Below are positions 8,811-18,102 of a stretch of DNA of 64,000 nt, in pieces. The stretch comes from Haloferax prahovense DSM 18310 (GTDB taxonomy: Archaea; Halobacteriota; Halobacteria; Halobacteriales; Haloferacaceae). Each line of letters starts with the position of its first letter. Within the stretch, counting starts at the first letter, position 1. Location: positions 389,178 to 453,177 of the forward strand of contig NZ_AOLG01000047.1 in NCBI RefSeq assembly GCF_000336815.1. Direction: 5' to 3'. The notes under the pieces are model-generated. The model searched no databases. It saw only the letters and a program-made list of their open reading frames with translations, and was not told the DNA's origin. Position numbers and translations under genes: made by a program.

Positions 8811-9449
8811 ATGTTTCCCGACGAAATCGTGACCCCGCGGCTCAGGCTCCGCGCCCTGTCGCGGGAGGTCGTCGACCCGTTGGACGCGTACGAACACTTC
8901 GCCGCCTCGCGGTCGGACACCATCGAAGAGGAGACCGAGTTCGTCACGTGGGGGGCCCACGAGACGCCCAAGGAGACGCTGGACTTCCTCGAACAGGCCG
9001 AGGACGGTCACGAGTCCGCCGACAACGCCATCTACGCCGTCTTCCCCCGCGACGGCGAGGACGGCGCGGGCGAGTTCGCGGGCACCGCCGGCTTCAACCC
9101 CGAGTGGGACAAGCGCCGGGCCGTCTTCGGCATGTGGCTCCGCAAGGAGTTCTGGGGCCGCGGCTACTCGGGCGAGCGCGCGGCCGCGTTCTTCGCCGCC
9201 GTCTTCGACGTGCTCGACCTCGACGTCGCGCTCGCGTACGCCATGCCCGAAAACGAGGCGTCGTGTCGAGCCATCGAGAAGTACACCGACCGCTTCGGCG
9301 GGCAGGAAGACGGCCTGTTCCCCAACGAGGCCGTTGACGCCGACGGCACTCCACGGGACGTTCGCGGCTGGTCCGTGACCCGCGAACAGTGGGAAGACGC
9401 CACCGGCGGCGACTACGACGCCGAGTTCCGCTGGGAGGGCCGCGCGTGA
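8811..9449 (+). CDS. GNAT acetyltransferase (RimJ/RimL type), first of a tandem pair
   Basis: 212 aa. TPRLRLRALS at the N-terminus, GMWLRKEFWGRGYSGERAAA as the acetyl-CoA pyrophosphate-binding region (R/Q-x-x-G-x-G/A variant) and ENEASCRAIEKY near the end are typical of the RimJ/RimL branch that acetylates protein N-termini or small amines. AACTTATTAG at 8776-8785 is 27 bases before the ATG and is the likely TATA element. The stop overlaps the GTG of the next gene. Confidence 0.87.
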   Translation: MFPDEIVTPRLRLRALSREVVDPLDAYEHFAASRSDTIEEETEFVTWGAHETPKETLDFLEQAEDGHESADNAIYAVFPRDGEDGAGEFAGTAGFNPEWDKRRAVFGMWLRKEFWGRGYSGERAAAFFAAVFDVLDLDVALAYAMPENEASCRAIEKYTDRFGGQEDGLFPNEAVDADGTPRDVRGWSVTREQWEDATGGDYDAEFRWEGRA

Positions 9450-10093
9450 GCGACCTCTTCCCCGAGGTCATCGAGACGCCGCGGCTCCGACTGGTCGCCC
9501 GCCGCCCGAAGCACGTCGGTGTCCACGAGGCCTACGACCTGTGTTCGGCCCCCGAGATGGACGACGTGACCCGGTACATGCCGTGGTCGCGCCACGAGAC
9601 GCCGAAGGTGACGAAGGACTTTCTCGACCGCGGGGAGTCGAGTTGGACCGACGCCGAGAGCGCCGACTACGCGATTATCCCGCGCGAAGGCGAGGAAGGT
9701 GCGGGCGAGATTGCGGGGTTCGGCGGCCTCCACACCGAGTGGGACCGCCGCGTGGGCGAACTCGGTCTGTGGCTCCGGCCGCGCCACTGGGGTCGCGGTT
9801 ACTCGGGCGAGCGCGCCGCGGCGCTGGCGGCGCTCGCGTTCGACGTGTTCGACCTCGAAGTCGTCGCGGTGTCACACGTCGCGGCGAACGAGAAGTCCCA
9901 GCGCGCCATCGAGAAGTACACGGCGGCGCTCGGCGGCGGCCTCGACGGCCGTGAGCGAAACAGCATCGTCATCGACGGCGACCCGGCCGACGAACTCCGC
10001 TACAGCGTCTCCCGCGAGGATTGGCTGGCGACGACCGGCGGCGACTACGACGCCGAGTTCCGCTGGGACCTCGACCCCGACGACGTTCGCTGA
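9446..10093 (+). CDS. GNAT acetyltransferase, second of a tandem pair
   Basis: 215 aa from a GTG at 9446 that overlaps the TGA of the preceding gene (GTGA). It parallels its neighbour along its whole length: TPRLRLVARR, SRHETPKVTKDFL, GLWLRPRHWGRGYSGERAA, NEKSQRAIEKYTAALGGG and the shared ending GGDYDAEFRW. The pair is therefore a tandem gene duplication that has diverged, probably in substrate. Translational coupling suggests balanced expression. Confidence 0.87.
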   Translation: MSDLFPEVIETPRLRLVARRPKHVGVHEAYDLCSAPEMDDVTRYMPWSRHETPKVTKDFLDRGESSWTDAESADYAIIPREGEEGAGEIAGFGGLHTEWDRRVGELGLWLRPRHWGRGYSGERAAALAALAFDVFDLEVVAVSHVAANEKSQRAIEKYTAALGGGLDGRERNSIVIDGDPADELRYSVSREDWLATTGGDYDAEFRWDLDPDDVR

Positions 10094-10100
10094 GGCCGAC

Positions 10101-11276
10101 TTATTCTCCGCCGGGGACCGCGCCGGCGACGACGCGGCCGCCCTTCAGGACCGCCGTCGGGTCGTTCAATACCGTCAGGTCCGACAGCGGGTCGTCGTCG
10201 AAGACGAGCAGGTCGGCGTACACGCCGGGTTCGACGACGCCGCAGTCGTCCAACCCCACCGCGTCGGCGGCCGTCTCGGTCATCGCTCGGATAGCGTCCA
10301 GTGGCTCCATGGCGTGTTGCGCCATGAACTGCACCTCGGAGGCGTTGCCGCCGTGGAAGTTGAACGGCGTGCCCGCGTCGGTGCCGCCGGCGATTCGGAC
10401 ACCGGCCTCGGCGGCCAGTTTGAACGACTCGATGTGACGCTCGTAGACGGTCTCGGTCTTCGCCACGTCCTCCTTCGTCGCCGCCTCGGTGTTGCGGACG
10501 ATGTGGTACGGCGCGGAGAGCGTCGGCACGAGCGTCACGTCGCGCTCCACGAACAGGTCGATGGCCTCGTCGTCGAGGAACGTCCCGTGTTCGACCGTGT
10601 CGACGCCGGCCCGGATGGCCGCTTTCACGCCCTCGCCGCCGTGGGCGTGGGTCGCGGTGTGGACGCCCCGGCGGTGCGCCTCGTCCACGAGCGCGTGGAG
10701 TTCCTCCTCGGTGAACGCCACCGCGCCGGGGTCGCTGCCGGGCGTCGTCACCCCGCCGGTCGTCATGAACTTGATGAAGTCGGCACCCAGTTTCACCTGC
10801 TCTCTGACCGCCTTTCGCGCCTCGGTCGGCCCGTCTATCTCGCGGCCCATGTGGTGGCCGTGGCCGCCGGTGATGGTTATCGACCGGCAGTTGGCGACCG
10901 TCCGCGGACCGGGCACGTCCCCGGCGTCGATGGCGCGTTTCAGCGCCACGTCGATGTCTCGCGCGCCCATCACGCGAGCGCCCGTGACGCCCGCTTCGAG
11001 TGTCTTCCGAGCGTTTCGCGCCTCGACCAGCGTGAGTTCGGCGTCGGACATGCCGACCACGTCCTCGACGCTCCGCTCGCCCGACAAGGAGAAGTGGACG
11101 TGCGCGTCCACCAGTCCGGGGGTGACCGTCTTCCCGGCGAGGTCGACGACTCGCTCGTCCCCGCGGGGGTCGAGGTCGCCGACGGCCTCGATTCGCCCCG
11201 TCTCGGCGTCGATTCGAACGTCCGCCTCGTCGATGACGCGGTCGCCACGAATCACCCGTGGGCCCCGAAGTAACAT
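10101..11276 (-). CDS. Amidohydrolase family protein (imidazolonepropionase/prolidase-like)
   Basis: 391 aa from the ATG at 11276 (MLLRGPRVIRGDRVIDEADV); an ATG at 11378 in the same frame gives an unlikely basic extension. Metal-binding signatures are in order: PGLVDAHVHFSLSG (HxH), a lysine-containing stretch, HAHGGEGVKAAIRAG, VDTVEHGTFLDDEA and GGTDAGTPFNFHG (final Asp). This is the cytoplasmic amidohydrolase branch that includes Xaa-Pro dipeptidases and imidazolonepropionase. The substrate is unknown and the neighbours give no hint. It is convergent with the GNAT pair. Confidence 0.86.
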   Translation of the reverse strand: MLLRGPRVIRGDRVIDEADVRIDAETGRIEAVGDLDPRGDERVVDLAGKTVTPGLVDAHVHFSLSGERSVEDVVGMSDAELTLVEARNARKTLEAGVTGARVMGARDIDVALKRAIDAGDVPGPRTVANCRSITITGGHGHHMGREIDGPTEARKAVREQVKLGADFIKFMTTGGVTTPGSDPGAVAFTEEELHALVDEAHRRGVHTATHAHGGEGVKAAIRAGVDTVEHGTFLDDEAIDLFVERDVTLVPTLSAPYHIVRNTEAATKEDVAKTETVYERHIESFKLAAEAGVRIAGGTDAGTPFNFHGGNASEVQFMAQHAMEPLDAIRAMTETAADAVGLDDCGVVEPGVYADLLVFDDDPLSDLTVLNDPTAVLKGGRVVAGAVPGGE

Positions 11277-11447
11277 GCCCGTCGCTATCGCACGGCGAGA
11301 CTTGAACGTGACCCTCCGGTATTCGATGGCCGTCGGGCGGTCGCTGGACGCGTCGCCACCGTCACGTATCGGCATCACGTACCGCGAGAGGCCCTCTCAC
11401 GGCGGCCACGAGACATTTACGGGAGAACGACAATCGCTTCCGACACG

Positions 11448-12029
11448 ATGTCAACGACACCTGAATCAACGCCCGGTTCCACACCATCGACGCTTCGGTC
11501 GGTCGGCAGCGGCGGCGTCGCCGGTCTCGGGGCGGCCCTCTTCGGCTACCTCGTGACCTACCTCCTCACCTCCTCGACCATCGAGAACTCGACGGCCAGC
11601 CAGGTGCTCGAAGCCCTCGGCTCCGACATCTCGACGTGGAAGGTCGTCGGCTGGGTGTTCATGAGCGCCCACGGCGTGACCACGACGTTCCCCGGGCTGT
11701 TCGGGACCACCTCCGCCGCGAACCTCATCGAGAGCGTCGAGGCGTTCTCGCCGGTGCTCTACGTCGCGCCCGTGGTCGCGCTCCTCGCGGCGGGCGCGCT
11801 CGCGGCCGTCGTCAGCGGCGCGTCCTCGACGCGGGCGGGCGCGCTGGCCGGCGCGGGAACCACCGTCGGCTACCTCGTCTTCGCGCTCGCGGGTATCGCG
11901 CTTTTCACCGTCACCGTCGGCGACGCGGCCGTTAGTCCCGACCCGGTCACGTCCGCGCTCCTCGCGGGCGTCGCGTACCCCGCGGTTCTCGGCACCGTCG
12001 GCGGCCTCGCGGCCACGGCGCTCCGGTAG
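11448..12029 (+). CDS. Membrane protein of unknown function
   Basis: 193 aa with a polar Ser/Thr/Pro-rich start and four or five hydrophobic segments (about residues 22-43, 100-122, 128-150, 160-190). SVGSGGVAGLGAALFGYLVT is like a group of haloarchaeal membrane proteins of unknown role that I remember but cannot name with certainty. No transport or catalytic motif is seen. Confidence 0.65.
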   Translation: MSTTPESTPGSTPSTLRSVGSGGVAGLGAALFGYLVTYLLTSSTIENSTASQVLEALGSDISTWKVVGWVFMSAHGVTTTFPGLFGTTSAANLIESVEAFSPVLYVAPVVALLAAGALAAVVSGASSTRAGALAGAGTTVGYLVFALAGIALFTVTVGDAAVSPDPVTSALLAGVAYPAVLGTVGGLAATALR

Positions 12030-12084
12030 TCGCGCCTGTCCGAGCGCTCGAATCGCCGTTCTCCAGTACCTCGCTTTCTTCGAC

Positions 12085-12651
12085 TCAGAGGTCGCGAGCG
12101 ACGAGCTCTCCCCAGTGGTCGAAGCCGTAGCGGTCGTAGAACGCCCGCGCCCGGTCGTTCGCCTCGTCCACGTCGAGGACGATTCGGTCCAACGGGAGGT
12201 CCTGCGAGCGCGCGTGGTCCAGTACGGCCTCCATGAGTTCGTCGGCGACGCCCGTGCCGCGGTAGTCGGCGTCGAGGAACAGCTCGTTGAGGACGGCGGC
12301 GTCCCAGATGAACGTCATCTCCTCGGGGAGCGCGAAGGCGTAGCCGACGAGACGAGCGTCGTCGCCGCGGTCGTCGCCGTCGCTATCGACGCCGACGTCA
12401 CCGTCCTCGTCGCCCGACACCGCCTCCGCGACGACGACGCACCCGGGGTCGTCGCTCGCGCAGTGCTCGACCCACGAGAGGTAGCGTTCGCGGTAGTCGT
12501 CGGTGAGTTTCGCCTCGTACGTGGTGAGCTTGTCGTCGCCGCCGGTTCCCTCGCCGATGCCGAGTTCGAACCCGCGTTTCAGTTCCCAGAACGCGGCCGC
12601 GTCGCCCGGTTCGTAGGGTCGCACCTCGACGCCGTCGGGTGTCTCGCTCAT
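12085..12651 (-). CDS. GNAT acetyltransferase
   Basis: 188 aa. The core signature is NELFLDADYRGTGVADELME (acetyl-CoA loop Y-R-G-T-G-V-A-D) followed by IVLDVDEANDRARAFYDRYG, the common C-terminal GNAT motif. A central insertion of about 25 acidic residues (around residues 80-100) looks like a flexible haloarchaeal loop. The substrate is not predictable. Unrelated in detail to the tandem GNATs at 8.8-10.1 kb. Confidence 0.85.
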   Translation of the reverse strand: MSETPDGVEVRPYEPGDAAAFWELKRGFELGIGEGTGGDDKLTTYEAKLTDDYRERYLSWVEHCASDDPGCVVVAEAVSGDEDGDVGVDSDGDDRGDDARLVGYAFALPEEMTFIWDAAVLNELFLDADYRGTGVADELMEAVLDHARSQDLPLDRIVLDVDEANDRARAFYDRYGFDHWGELVARDL

Positions 12652-12729
12652 GGACGCGAATGCGTCGCCATCGGTTATGAACGCTCGGAGTCGCGAGCCT
12701 CGGCCGCTCCCCCGTCTCGTTCCGACGAC

Positions 12730-13377
12730 TCACTCCATCCGCCCGCGCAGGCGCTCCGAGAGGAGTCGACCGCCGACCACGCCCGCACCGAGCACGATGA
12801 GCATTAACTCCGTCCCCGACGAGGCCAGCGGAGCGACCCGCTCGACGTTCTCGGGTTCCGCGCCCGGCGAGGGGTCGACGACGGTGCTGTAGTGGAGCGT
12901 CTCCGTCGTCGGCGCTGGCGACGACGCCGGCCGTCGTTCGACGAACGTCTGGACGAACCCGCGCGTGCTCGACCACTCGGCGCGCCCGCTAATCGAGTAG
13001 AACGCGTCGTGGAGCGGGTAGAAGGCGTTGACGCCGTTTGTGAACAGGTCGGGGAAGATGCCGCCGCAGAGGAGCGCGGCGACACCGACCCACGAGACCA
13101 CGACGCCGCGAGCGCCCCACCGACCGCGAATCACGGATCGCTCGGGGTCACGAACCCGCGTGTCGTAGGCCACGACGGCGGCGAGAGCGAGCGGAAACAA
13201 GAGCGTGTGAAACAGCGCGCGGTGGCTGCCGGGCAGGAGCGTGCTGGTGAACGAGTCGAGGTCGGGGACCGCGGCGGCGACGAGCGCGACGCCGACCGAG
13301 CGGGCGTCGAACCAGCGACCGAGGAGGGCGGCACCGACGAGTCCGCCGACCGCGACGTGGACGAGGGTCGATGGCAT
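12730..13377 (-). CDS. Membrane-bound metal-dependent hydrolase (YdjM/DUF457 type)
   Basis: 215 aa from the ATG at 13377 (MPSTLVHVAVGGLVGAALLG). The N-terminal H in LVHVAVGG, the PDLDSF segment and SHRALFHTLLFP, each after a membrane helix, are the metal-binding pattern of the YdjM/LexA-regulated family. The family is named hydrolase but its substrate is unknown. Several helices follow. The gene is divergent from the HTH regulator, with about 140 bases between starts. Confidence 0.75.
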   Translation of the reverse strand: MPSTLVHVAVGGLVGAALLGRWFDARSVGVALVAAAVPDLDSFTSTLLPGSHRALFHTLLFPLALAAVVAYDTRVRDPERSVIRGRWGARGVVVSWVGVAALLCGGIFPDLFTNGVNAFYPLHDAFYSISGRAEWSSTRGFVQTFVERRPASSPAPTTETLHYSTVVDPSPGAEPENVERVAPLASSGTELMLIVLGAGVVGGRLLSERLRGRME

Positions 13378-13517
13378 ACCGCGTAGTGGTCGGGCGACGA
13401 CCTTCAGGGTTCCCACGGGGTTCGTCAGGCGACGACTACCCCTTTCGACACCCTTTTGCGGGACACTCACGCACGTTGTCGCATGATTCACTCGTCCGTC
13501 GAACCGAGGTGTTCGCG

Positions 13518-14225
13518 ATGACCGCGGCACCGCGCGACGACCTCGCTCGACGCATCGCGGGCGAGATTACCCTCTCGGACGACCCCGGTGCGACGCTCCG
13601 GAAGTGGCGGACCGACTTCGACATCTCGCAGACGGCGCTCGCCGAGCAGTTGGACGTGTCGTCGTCGGTCGTCTCCGACTACGAGAGCGGCCGCCGCGAG
13701 AGCCCCGGCATCGGCGTCATCCGCCGGATGGTCGAAGCGCTCCTCGACATCGACGAGGCCCGCGGCGGCAGTCGCATCCGGCAGTACGCCCGCGTCCTCT
13801 CGGCCGGCTTCGAGAGCGACATCGTCCAGGACCTCCGGGAATACCCCACGTCGATTCCGCTGGACAGCTTCTACGACGCCATCGGCGCGACACCCATCGT
13901 CGACGGCGACCAAGACCGCATCAGCGGCCACACCGTCATCAACAGTATCCAGGCCATCACGCGACTCTCTTCGGAGGAGTTCTACCGGCTCTACGGCCAG
14001 TCCACGAGTCGGGCGCTCGTCTTCACCGGCGTCACCCGCGGCGAGTCGCCGCTCGTCGCCATGCGCGTCGTCACGCCGACGCCGAACGCCGTCGTCCTCC
14101 ACGGCCTCTCGGAGGACGAACTCTGGGAGCACGCGCCCGCGCTCGCCACTATCGACGGCTTCGCCCTCGCCGTGACCGACCGGGACCTAGACGAGATGCT
14201 CGAAGACCTGCGGAAACTCCCCTGA
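13518..14225 (+). CDS. XRE-type HTH transcriptional regulator
   Basis: 235 aa from the ATG at 13518; a GTG at 13509 is possible. An XRE helix-turn-helix occupies about residues 25-80 (LRKWRTDFDISQTALAEQLD and SSSVVSDYESGRRESPG). A C-terminal sensor-like domain of about 150 residues follows (YGQSTSRALVFTGVTRGESP, then HGLSEDELWEHAPA). This two-domain layout is a conserved archaeal regulator type; its ligand and targets are not known to me. The divergent DUF457 gene is a possible target. Confidence 0.85.
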   Translation: MTAAPRDDLARRIAGEITLSDDPGATLRKWRTDFDISQTALAEQLDVSSSVVSDYESGRRESPGIGVIRRMVEALLDIDEARGGSRIRQYARVLSAGFESDIVQDLREYPTSIPLDSFYDAIGATPIVDGDQDRISGHTVINSIQAITRLSSEEFYRLYGQSTSRALVFTGVTRGESPLVAMRVVTPTPNAVVLHGLSEDELWEHAPALATIDGFALAVTDRDLDEMLEDLRKLP

Positions 14226-14241
14226 ACCGGCGTCGGAACCC

Positions 14242-14246
14242 GTTTT
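14242..14246 (+). terminator. T-run terminator after the HTH gene
   Basis: CCCGTTTTTCGCG, 17 bases after the stop of the regulator. Archaeal termination typically uses such short T runs. Confidence 0.4.
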
Positions 14247-14333
14247 TCGCGTTCTCTCCGATTCGATTCGAATTTCCAGAGTGTCCGTCTAAGGGCGAAA
14301 AAAGCCGAAGGGCGGCCGCGACGATGTCCGCCC

Positions 14334-14636
14334 ATGGACATTCGCGACCTCCGATCACATCTCGAAACGGCGTTCGAATACCCCGTTACGACCGACCGCG
14401 TGCTCGAACGCGCCGGCGACGTCGAGGTGACCGCGCCGAACGTCGACGACGCGGAGACCGTCGAGACCATCCTCGCCCCGCTCGGAACCGAGACCTACGA
14501 GTCGGCCGCCGACCTGTACAACACGATACTCGGAAGCGTGAGCGACGACTACATCGGCAGAAAGTTCTACGACGACCGGGGCGCGGACCCGGCAGACTCG
14601 TGGTCGATACTCCCCGAACAGGCTCGTTCGTTCTAA
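14334..14636 (+). CDS. Small DUF5789-like protein
   Basis: 100 aa. The sequence EYPVTTDRVLERAGDVEVTA, ESAADLYNTILGSVSDDYIG and RKFYDDRGADP resembles the haloarchaeal DUF5789 group as I remember it; no function is established. It is acidic, soluble and lacks cysteines. It sits alone between the HTH gene and HMG-CoA synthase. Confidence 0.65.
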   Translation: MDIRDLRSHLETAFEYPVTTDRVLERAGDVEVTAPNVDDAETVETILAPLGTETYESAADLYNTILGSVSDDYIGRKFYDDRGADPADSWSILPEQARSF

Positions 14637-14700
14637 CGACCGGCCGCGAGCGCAAGCGAGGCGCTCGCGTAGACGGTCCCCGCTACTCCGCGTATTCTAC

Positions 14701-16038
14701 CTACTCCACGTACTCGTAGCGGCGCTCGTTCATCCGACCCCAGCCCGTGAAGACGAACTCGGCTTCGGGTTGGGTGAACTCCTCGACCTCGATTTCCTTT
14801 TCGTGGTTGTGCACGTCGTGGATGAGCTCGTAGTCGTCGAAGGAGATCTCGGTTCGGGCCGCGAGCTGGTCGTCCACGTCCACGGCCTCGATTTCGTCGC
14901 GCCACGTCTCTTGGACCGTTTCGGCGTGAATCTCGGCCTGCGCGCCGGAGCCGTACGACCCGACGAGAAGCTGCTTGCCGGTCATGTCTTTCCCCTCGTC
15001 GGCGGCGGCGATGAGCGCCGACAGTCGGGCGATGTGGACCGAGCCGGTGTACCAGTTGCCGACGCGGCTGGAGATGTCGAGCGTCGGCTCGATGACGCGG
15101 CCGTACCACTCGCGGTACTGTTCGGTCGTCTTCAGCTCGTCCATGTAGCCGCGGATGGCCTCCTCGTAGTCGTCCCACGTCTCGAAGTCCTCCTCGCGGG
15201 GCTGTCGGCCGATTTCGGCTTCGAGGTCGTCTTCGATGTCGGTGTCGCGGGTCATGTGACGGAACCCGAGGAGCGCCGCCTTCCGGACCATGCCGGGGAA
15301 CGGCGTGTGGAACGGGATGTACTCGAAGAGGTCGGGGTGCGTGCGACCCGCGACGCTCTCGTAGTCTTCGAGCGCCTCGCGCATGCGGGCGAGGTACACC
15401 TGCATGGAGCGCTTGCCGTCCACCGAGGGGAACTGCTGGTTCGGCTTGAGGAAGTCCGTCTCGTCCATGCTGCCGTAGCCCTGCTCGGTCGAGAGTTCGA
15501 CGAGGTCCGGGTCCTCGTCGATGAGCATCGCCACCGCCCCCGCGCCCTGCGTCGCCTCGCCGGGGTCGCCCCGCTCGTAGAGGGCGGTGTCGGTGGCGAT
15601 GACGAGCGCCGCGCGCCCGCGGTTGCGACCCGCCTTAATCCAGTTGTAGGCGTCGTCGAGGCTCTGGGTGCCGGCGATACAGGCGAACTTGCGCTCGCCC
15701 TTGTTCGCGTGGCGGAAGTCGCCGTCGTACACCTGTTCGAGACAGCCGGCGATATACGTCGACACCGGCTTGGAGTTGTCGAACGCCGACTCGGTCGCCA
15801 CGTCGATGCGGCCGATGTCCGCGGGGGTCAGGCCCTTCCGGTCCATCAGTTGCTTGGCGGCGTTCGCGCCCATCGTGACGATGTCCTCGTACACGTCCGG
15901 GAACGACGACGTGTGGAGACCGAGGCCCTTCGTGTACTTCTCCGGGTCTTCGCCCTTCACCGGCGCGAAGGTGTTGGGGAGGTCTAACACGAGTTTGCCC
16001 GTCCAAATCTCCATGGCGTCGATGCCGACGGAAGTCAT
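14701..16038 (-). CDS. hmgB: Hydroxymethylglutaryl-CoA synthase
   Basis: 445 aa. Condenses acetyl-CoA with acetoacetyl-CoA to HMG-CoA, the entry to the mevalonate pathway that makes archaeal isoprenoid lipids and carotenoids. The catalytic cysteine is C120 in KFACIAGTQSLDDA, the general base E83 in ATESAFDNSK, and the histidine lies in YIPFHTPFPGM (near residue 240). Other marks are SSRVGNWYTGS and GSYGSGAQAE. Length and motifs fit the haloarchaeal/eukaryal-type enzyme. A TATA-like CCTTATCC (minus strand, about 16058-16066) lies 27 bases before the start, so the message should be leaderless. Confidence 0.95.
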   Translation of the reverse strand: MTSVGIDAMEIWTGKLVLDLPNTFAPVKGEDPEKYTKGLGLHTSSFPDVYEDIVTMGANAAKQLMDRKGLTPADIGRIDVATESAFDNSKPVSTYIAGCLEQVYDGDFRHANKGERKFACIAGTQSLDDAYNWIKAGRNRGRAALVIATDTALYERGDPGEATQGAGAVAMLIDEDPDLVELSTEQGYGSMDETDFLKPNQQFPSVDGKRSMQVYLARMREALEDYESVAGRTHPDLFEYIPFHTPFPGMVRKAALLGFRHMTRDTDIEDDLEAEIGRQPREEDFETWDDYEEAIRGYMDELKTTEQYREWYGRVIEPTLDISSRVGNWYTGSVHIARLSALIAAADEGKDMTGKQLLVGSYGSGAQAEIHAETVQETWRDEIEAVDVDDQLAARTEISFDDYELIHDVHNHEKEIEVEEFTQPEAEFVFTGWGRMNERRYEYVE

Positions 16039-16117
16039 GGTCGATGCTACAGAACCGAGGGATAAGGTTTTGTCGATGGTGAGTTACGTCGGTTGTCGAA
16101 GAATAGGCGACGAGCGG

Positions 16118-18025
16118 TCAGGCGTTCTTGTCGCCCGCAATATCCGAGAGGACGTACCGGTCGACCACGATACCGTCGGTGTCGACGACGCGGACCTCGA
16201 TGTCGTAGGTGTCTCCAGTTCCGTAGGTCTCGGCGTATTCGAGGTTGTTCTCGCTCGTCGCCGAACTTCGGACGACCCCGCTGGCCTGCGGTTGCTGACG
16301 GTTGCGGAAGTACACCTCAACTTCGGCGAACTCGCTCGTCCCGATAACGTCGTAGTCGACCCGGTAGCGAACTCGATTCCGGTTAGTCTGCGACTGATCC
16401 GACACAGACACCGAGTCGAGCGCGGGGCTTCCCGCGCGGGAGAGGCCGTCGTTTCCGGACGGGTCGGTCCAGTCCGCGTCGTCGGTCACGATGCGCTCGT
16501 CGACGACGACGCCGTCGGCGTCGAGCAACTGAAGCCGGATATGGTAGGTCATCCCAAAAGTCCCGCCGTTGTCCTCGGCGGCGAAGTCGTCGATGGTGTG
16601 CCGCGGGTCCGCGCTCTCGTAGATTCCCTCGGCGTACGACGCGTCCACGTTCGAAACCCACAGCCTGACGCCGCCGAACTCCGCCCGGTCGGTGACGTTG
16701 TACGAGGCCTCGTAGTCGGCCTGCGTCATGCTCAGGTCGTCAATGATGGTCCCCGCGAACGACGGGCTGGACGCCCGCGTCAGGTCGTCGTTGCCGGCGG
16801 GGTCGACGCCGTCGGCCACGTCCGAGATGACCCGGCGGTCGACGAGTACGCCGTCCTCGTCGAAGACGCGGATGACTGCCTCGTAGTCGTCGCCTTCGGT
16901 CCCGTCGTACGCCGAGTAGCCCGCGATGGTCCCGCGGGATGCGGTCCCGCTGAGTTCCGCGGTCGCCGAGGGCGCGTCGAGGTTGTCGAACTCGACGCGA
17001 ATTTCCGAGAGGTTCGAGGCGTTCGTGACGTTGTAGTTCAGTTCGTACGCCGCACCCTCCTGCGTCAGGTCGATGAGCGCGGCACCGCGAATCTTCGGGT
17101 CGTTCGACTCGGGGAGTCCCGTGTTCGCGTCGGGGTTGTCGCCGTCGGCAACGTCCGAGATGGTCCGCGAGTCGAGCACGTTGCCGCCCGCGTCCAGCGC
17201 CGCCACCGTGATTCGGTAGCGGTCACCGACGCCCGCGCCGATATCGTAGGTCGCGAAGCCGCGGGCGTTCGTCTCGGTGACCGTCTGGGTCGCCCACGAC
17301 GAATCGAGGTTCTCGAAGGTCACGCGGACGCGGTCGAAGTCCGGACCCGCGGCCACGTCGTAGTCCACGCGGTAACCGGCACCGCCGGAGTCGGTCGTCC
17401 GGTCTTCCACGTGCACCCCGTTGATAGCGGTCGATTCCGGGGGCGTCGAAGTGGTCGTGGCCGTGGTCGTCGTTGCGGTCGTCGAAGTTACGGTCGTCGA
17501 AGTTGTCGTCGCCGTGGACGTGGTTGTCACCGGCGAACTCGTCGTCGTCGGCCGCGGCGTCGGCGCGGGGCCGGGCGTCTCCGTGATCGCGCCGAGCGTC
17601 CGCTCCGCGCGGTGGATGACGGTGTTACTCGGTTCGTGGACGACCAATACGAGGTACGGATCGCTCCCGTCGAACCCGACAGGGGCGGCCGGCCGCCAGC
17701 TGTCTCCGGGGCCGAACAGCGACTCCGTCGTCGCCGCTCGACCGTTGATGTCACCGTCAGTCCCGAGTGAGTACCGGGTCGTCGTGTCCTCGCTTCGGGT
17801 GATGACGGCCACCTCGCCGGCGCGGAGGGTGTCGCCGGCGCGGTGCGCGAGCGTCAGGTTCGACCCGTCGACGGTCACGTCGAGTTCCACTAGCGGAGCG
17901 TCGTCTCGGTAGTCGTCGACAGCGGCGAGCGCGGCGACGCCCCCGACCGTGACGACCACCACGACGAGTCCTAACAGGAGGACCATCCCGACCGTCTCGC
18001 TCTGTGCGCGCGAAGCGACCTGCAC
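16118..18025 (-). CDS. Pilin-like surface protein with four tandem repeats
   Basis: 635 aa from a GTG at 18025 (MQVASRAQSETVGMVLLLG). The charged start followed by a hydrophobic helix (about 13-35) and an archaeal pilin domain (about 40-145, with LTLAHRAGDTLRAGEVAVIT and FGPGDSW) indicates processing by a PibD-type peptidase. A Thr/Ser/Pro linker (about 150-198) follows, then four imperfect repeats of about 110 aa (about 200-312, 313-420, 421-528, 529-635). Each has a Y-x-V-x-Y-x-V strand, a central N-x-D/R turn, and ends near DG-V-V-D-R/E-x-V-x-SDVADG-x-x-P. Likely a cell-surface adhesin or pilus subunit. Divergent from the next gene. Confidence 0.75.
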   Translation of the reverse strand: MQVASRAQSETVGMVLLLGLVVVVVTVGGVAALAAVDDYRDDAPLVELDVTVDGSNLTLAHRAGDTLRAGEVAVITRSEDTTTRYSLGTDGDINGRAATTESLFGPGDSWRPAAPVGFDGSDPYLVLVVHEPSNTVIHRAERTLGAITETPGPAPTPRPTTTSSPVTTTSTATTTSTTVTSTTATTTTATTTSTPPESTAINGVHVEDRTTDSGGAGYRVDYDVAAGPDFDRVRVTFENLDSSWATQTVTETNARGFATYDIGAGVGDRYRITVAALDAGGNVLDSRTISDVADGDNPDANTGLPESNDPKIRGAALIDLTQEGAAYELNYNVTNASNLSEIRVEFDNLDAPSATAELSGTASRGTIAGYSAYDGTEGDDYEAVIRVFDEDGVLVDRRVISDVADGVDPAGNDDLTRASSPSFAGTIIDDLSMTQADYEASYNVTDRAEFGGVRLWVSNVDASYAEGIYESADPRHTIDDFAAEDNGGTFGMTYHIRLQLLDADGVVVDERIVTDDADWTDPSGNDGLSRAGSPALDSVSVSDQSQTNRNRVRYRVDYDVIGTSEFAEVEVYFRNRQQPQASGVVRSSATSENNLEYAETYGTGDTYDIEVRVVDTDGIVVDRYVLSDIAGDKNA

Positions 18026-18102
18026 GACTGAACGCAGGCGGGTGCGACATAAAAACGTACGCGGCAACAGACCTTTATCAGTCCGACCAGTTGACCACCC
18101 CA

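Noticed and set aside
17440-17560. GTCGTCGT/GTGGTCG-rich stretch as a repeat array
   Set aside because: It encodes the Thr-rich linker of the pilin-like protein at 16118-18025.
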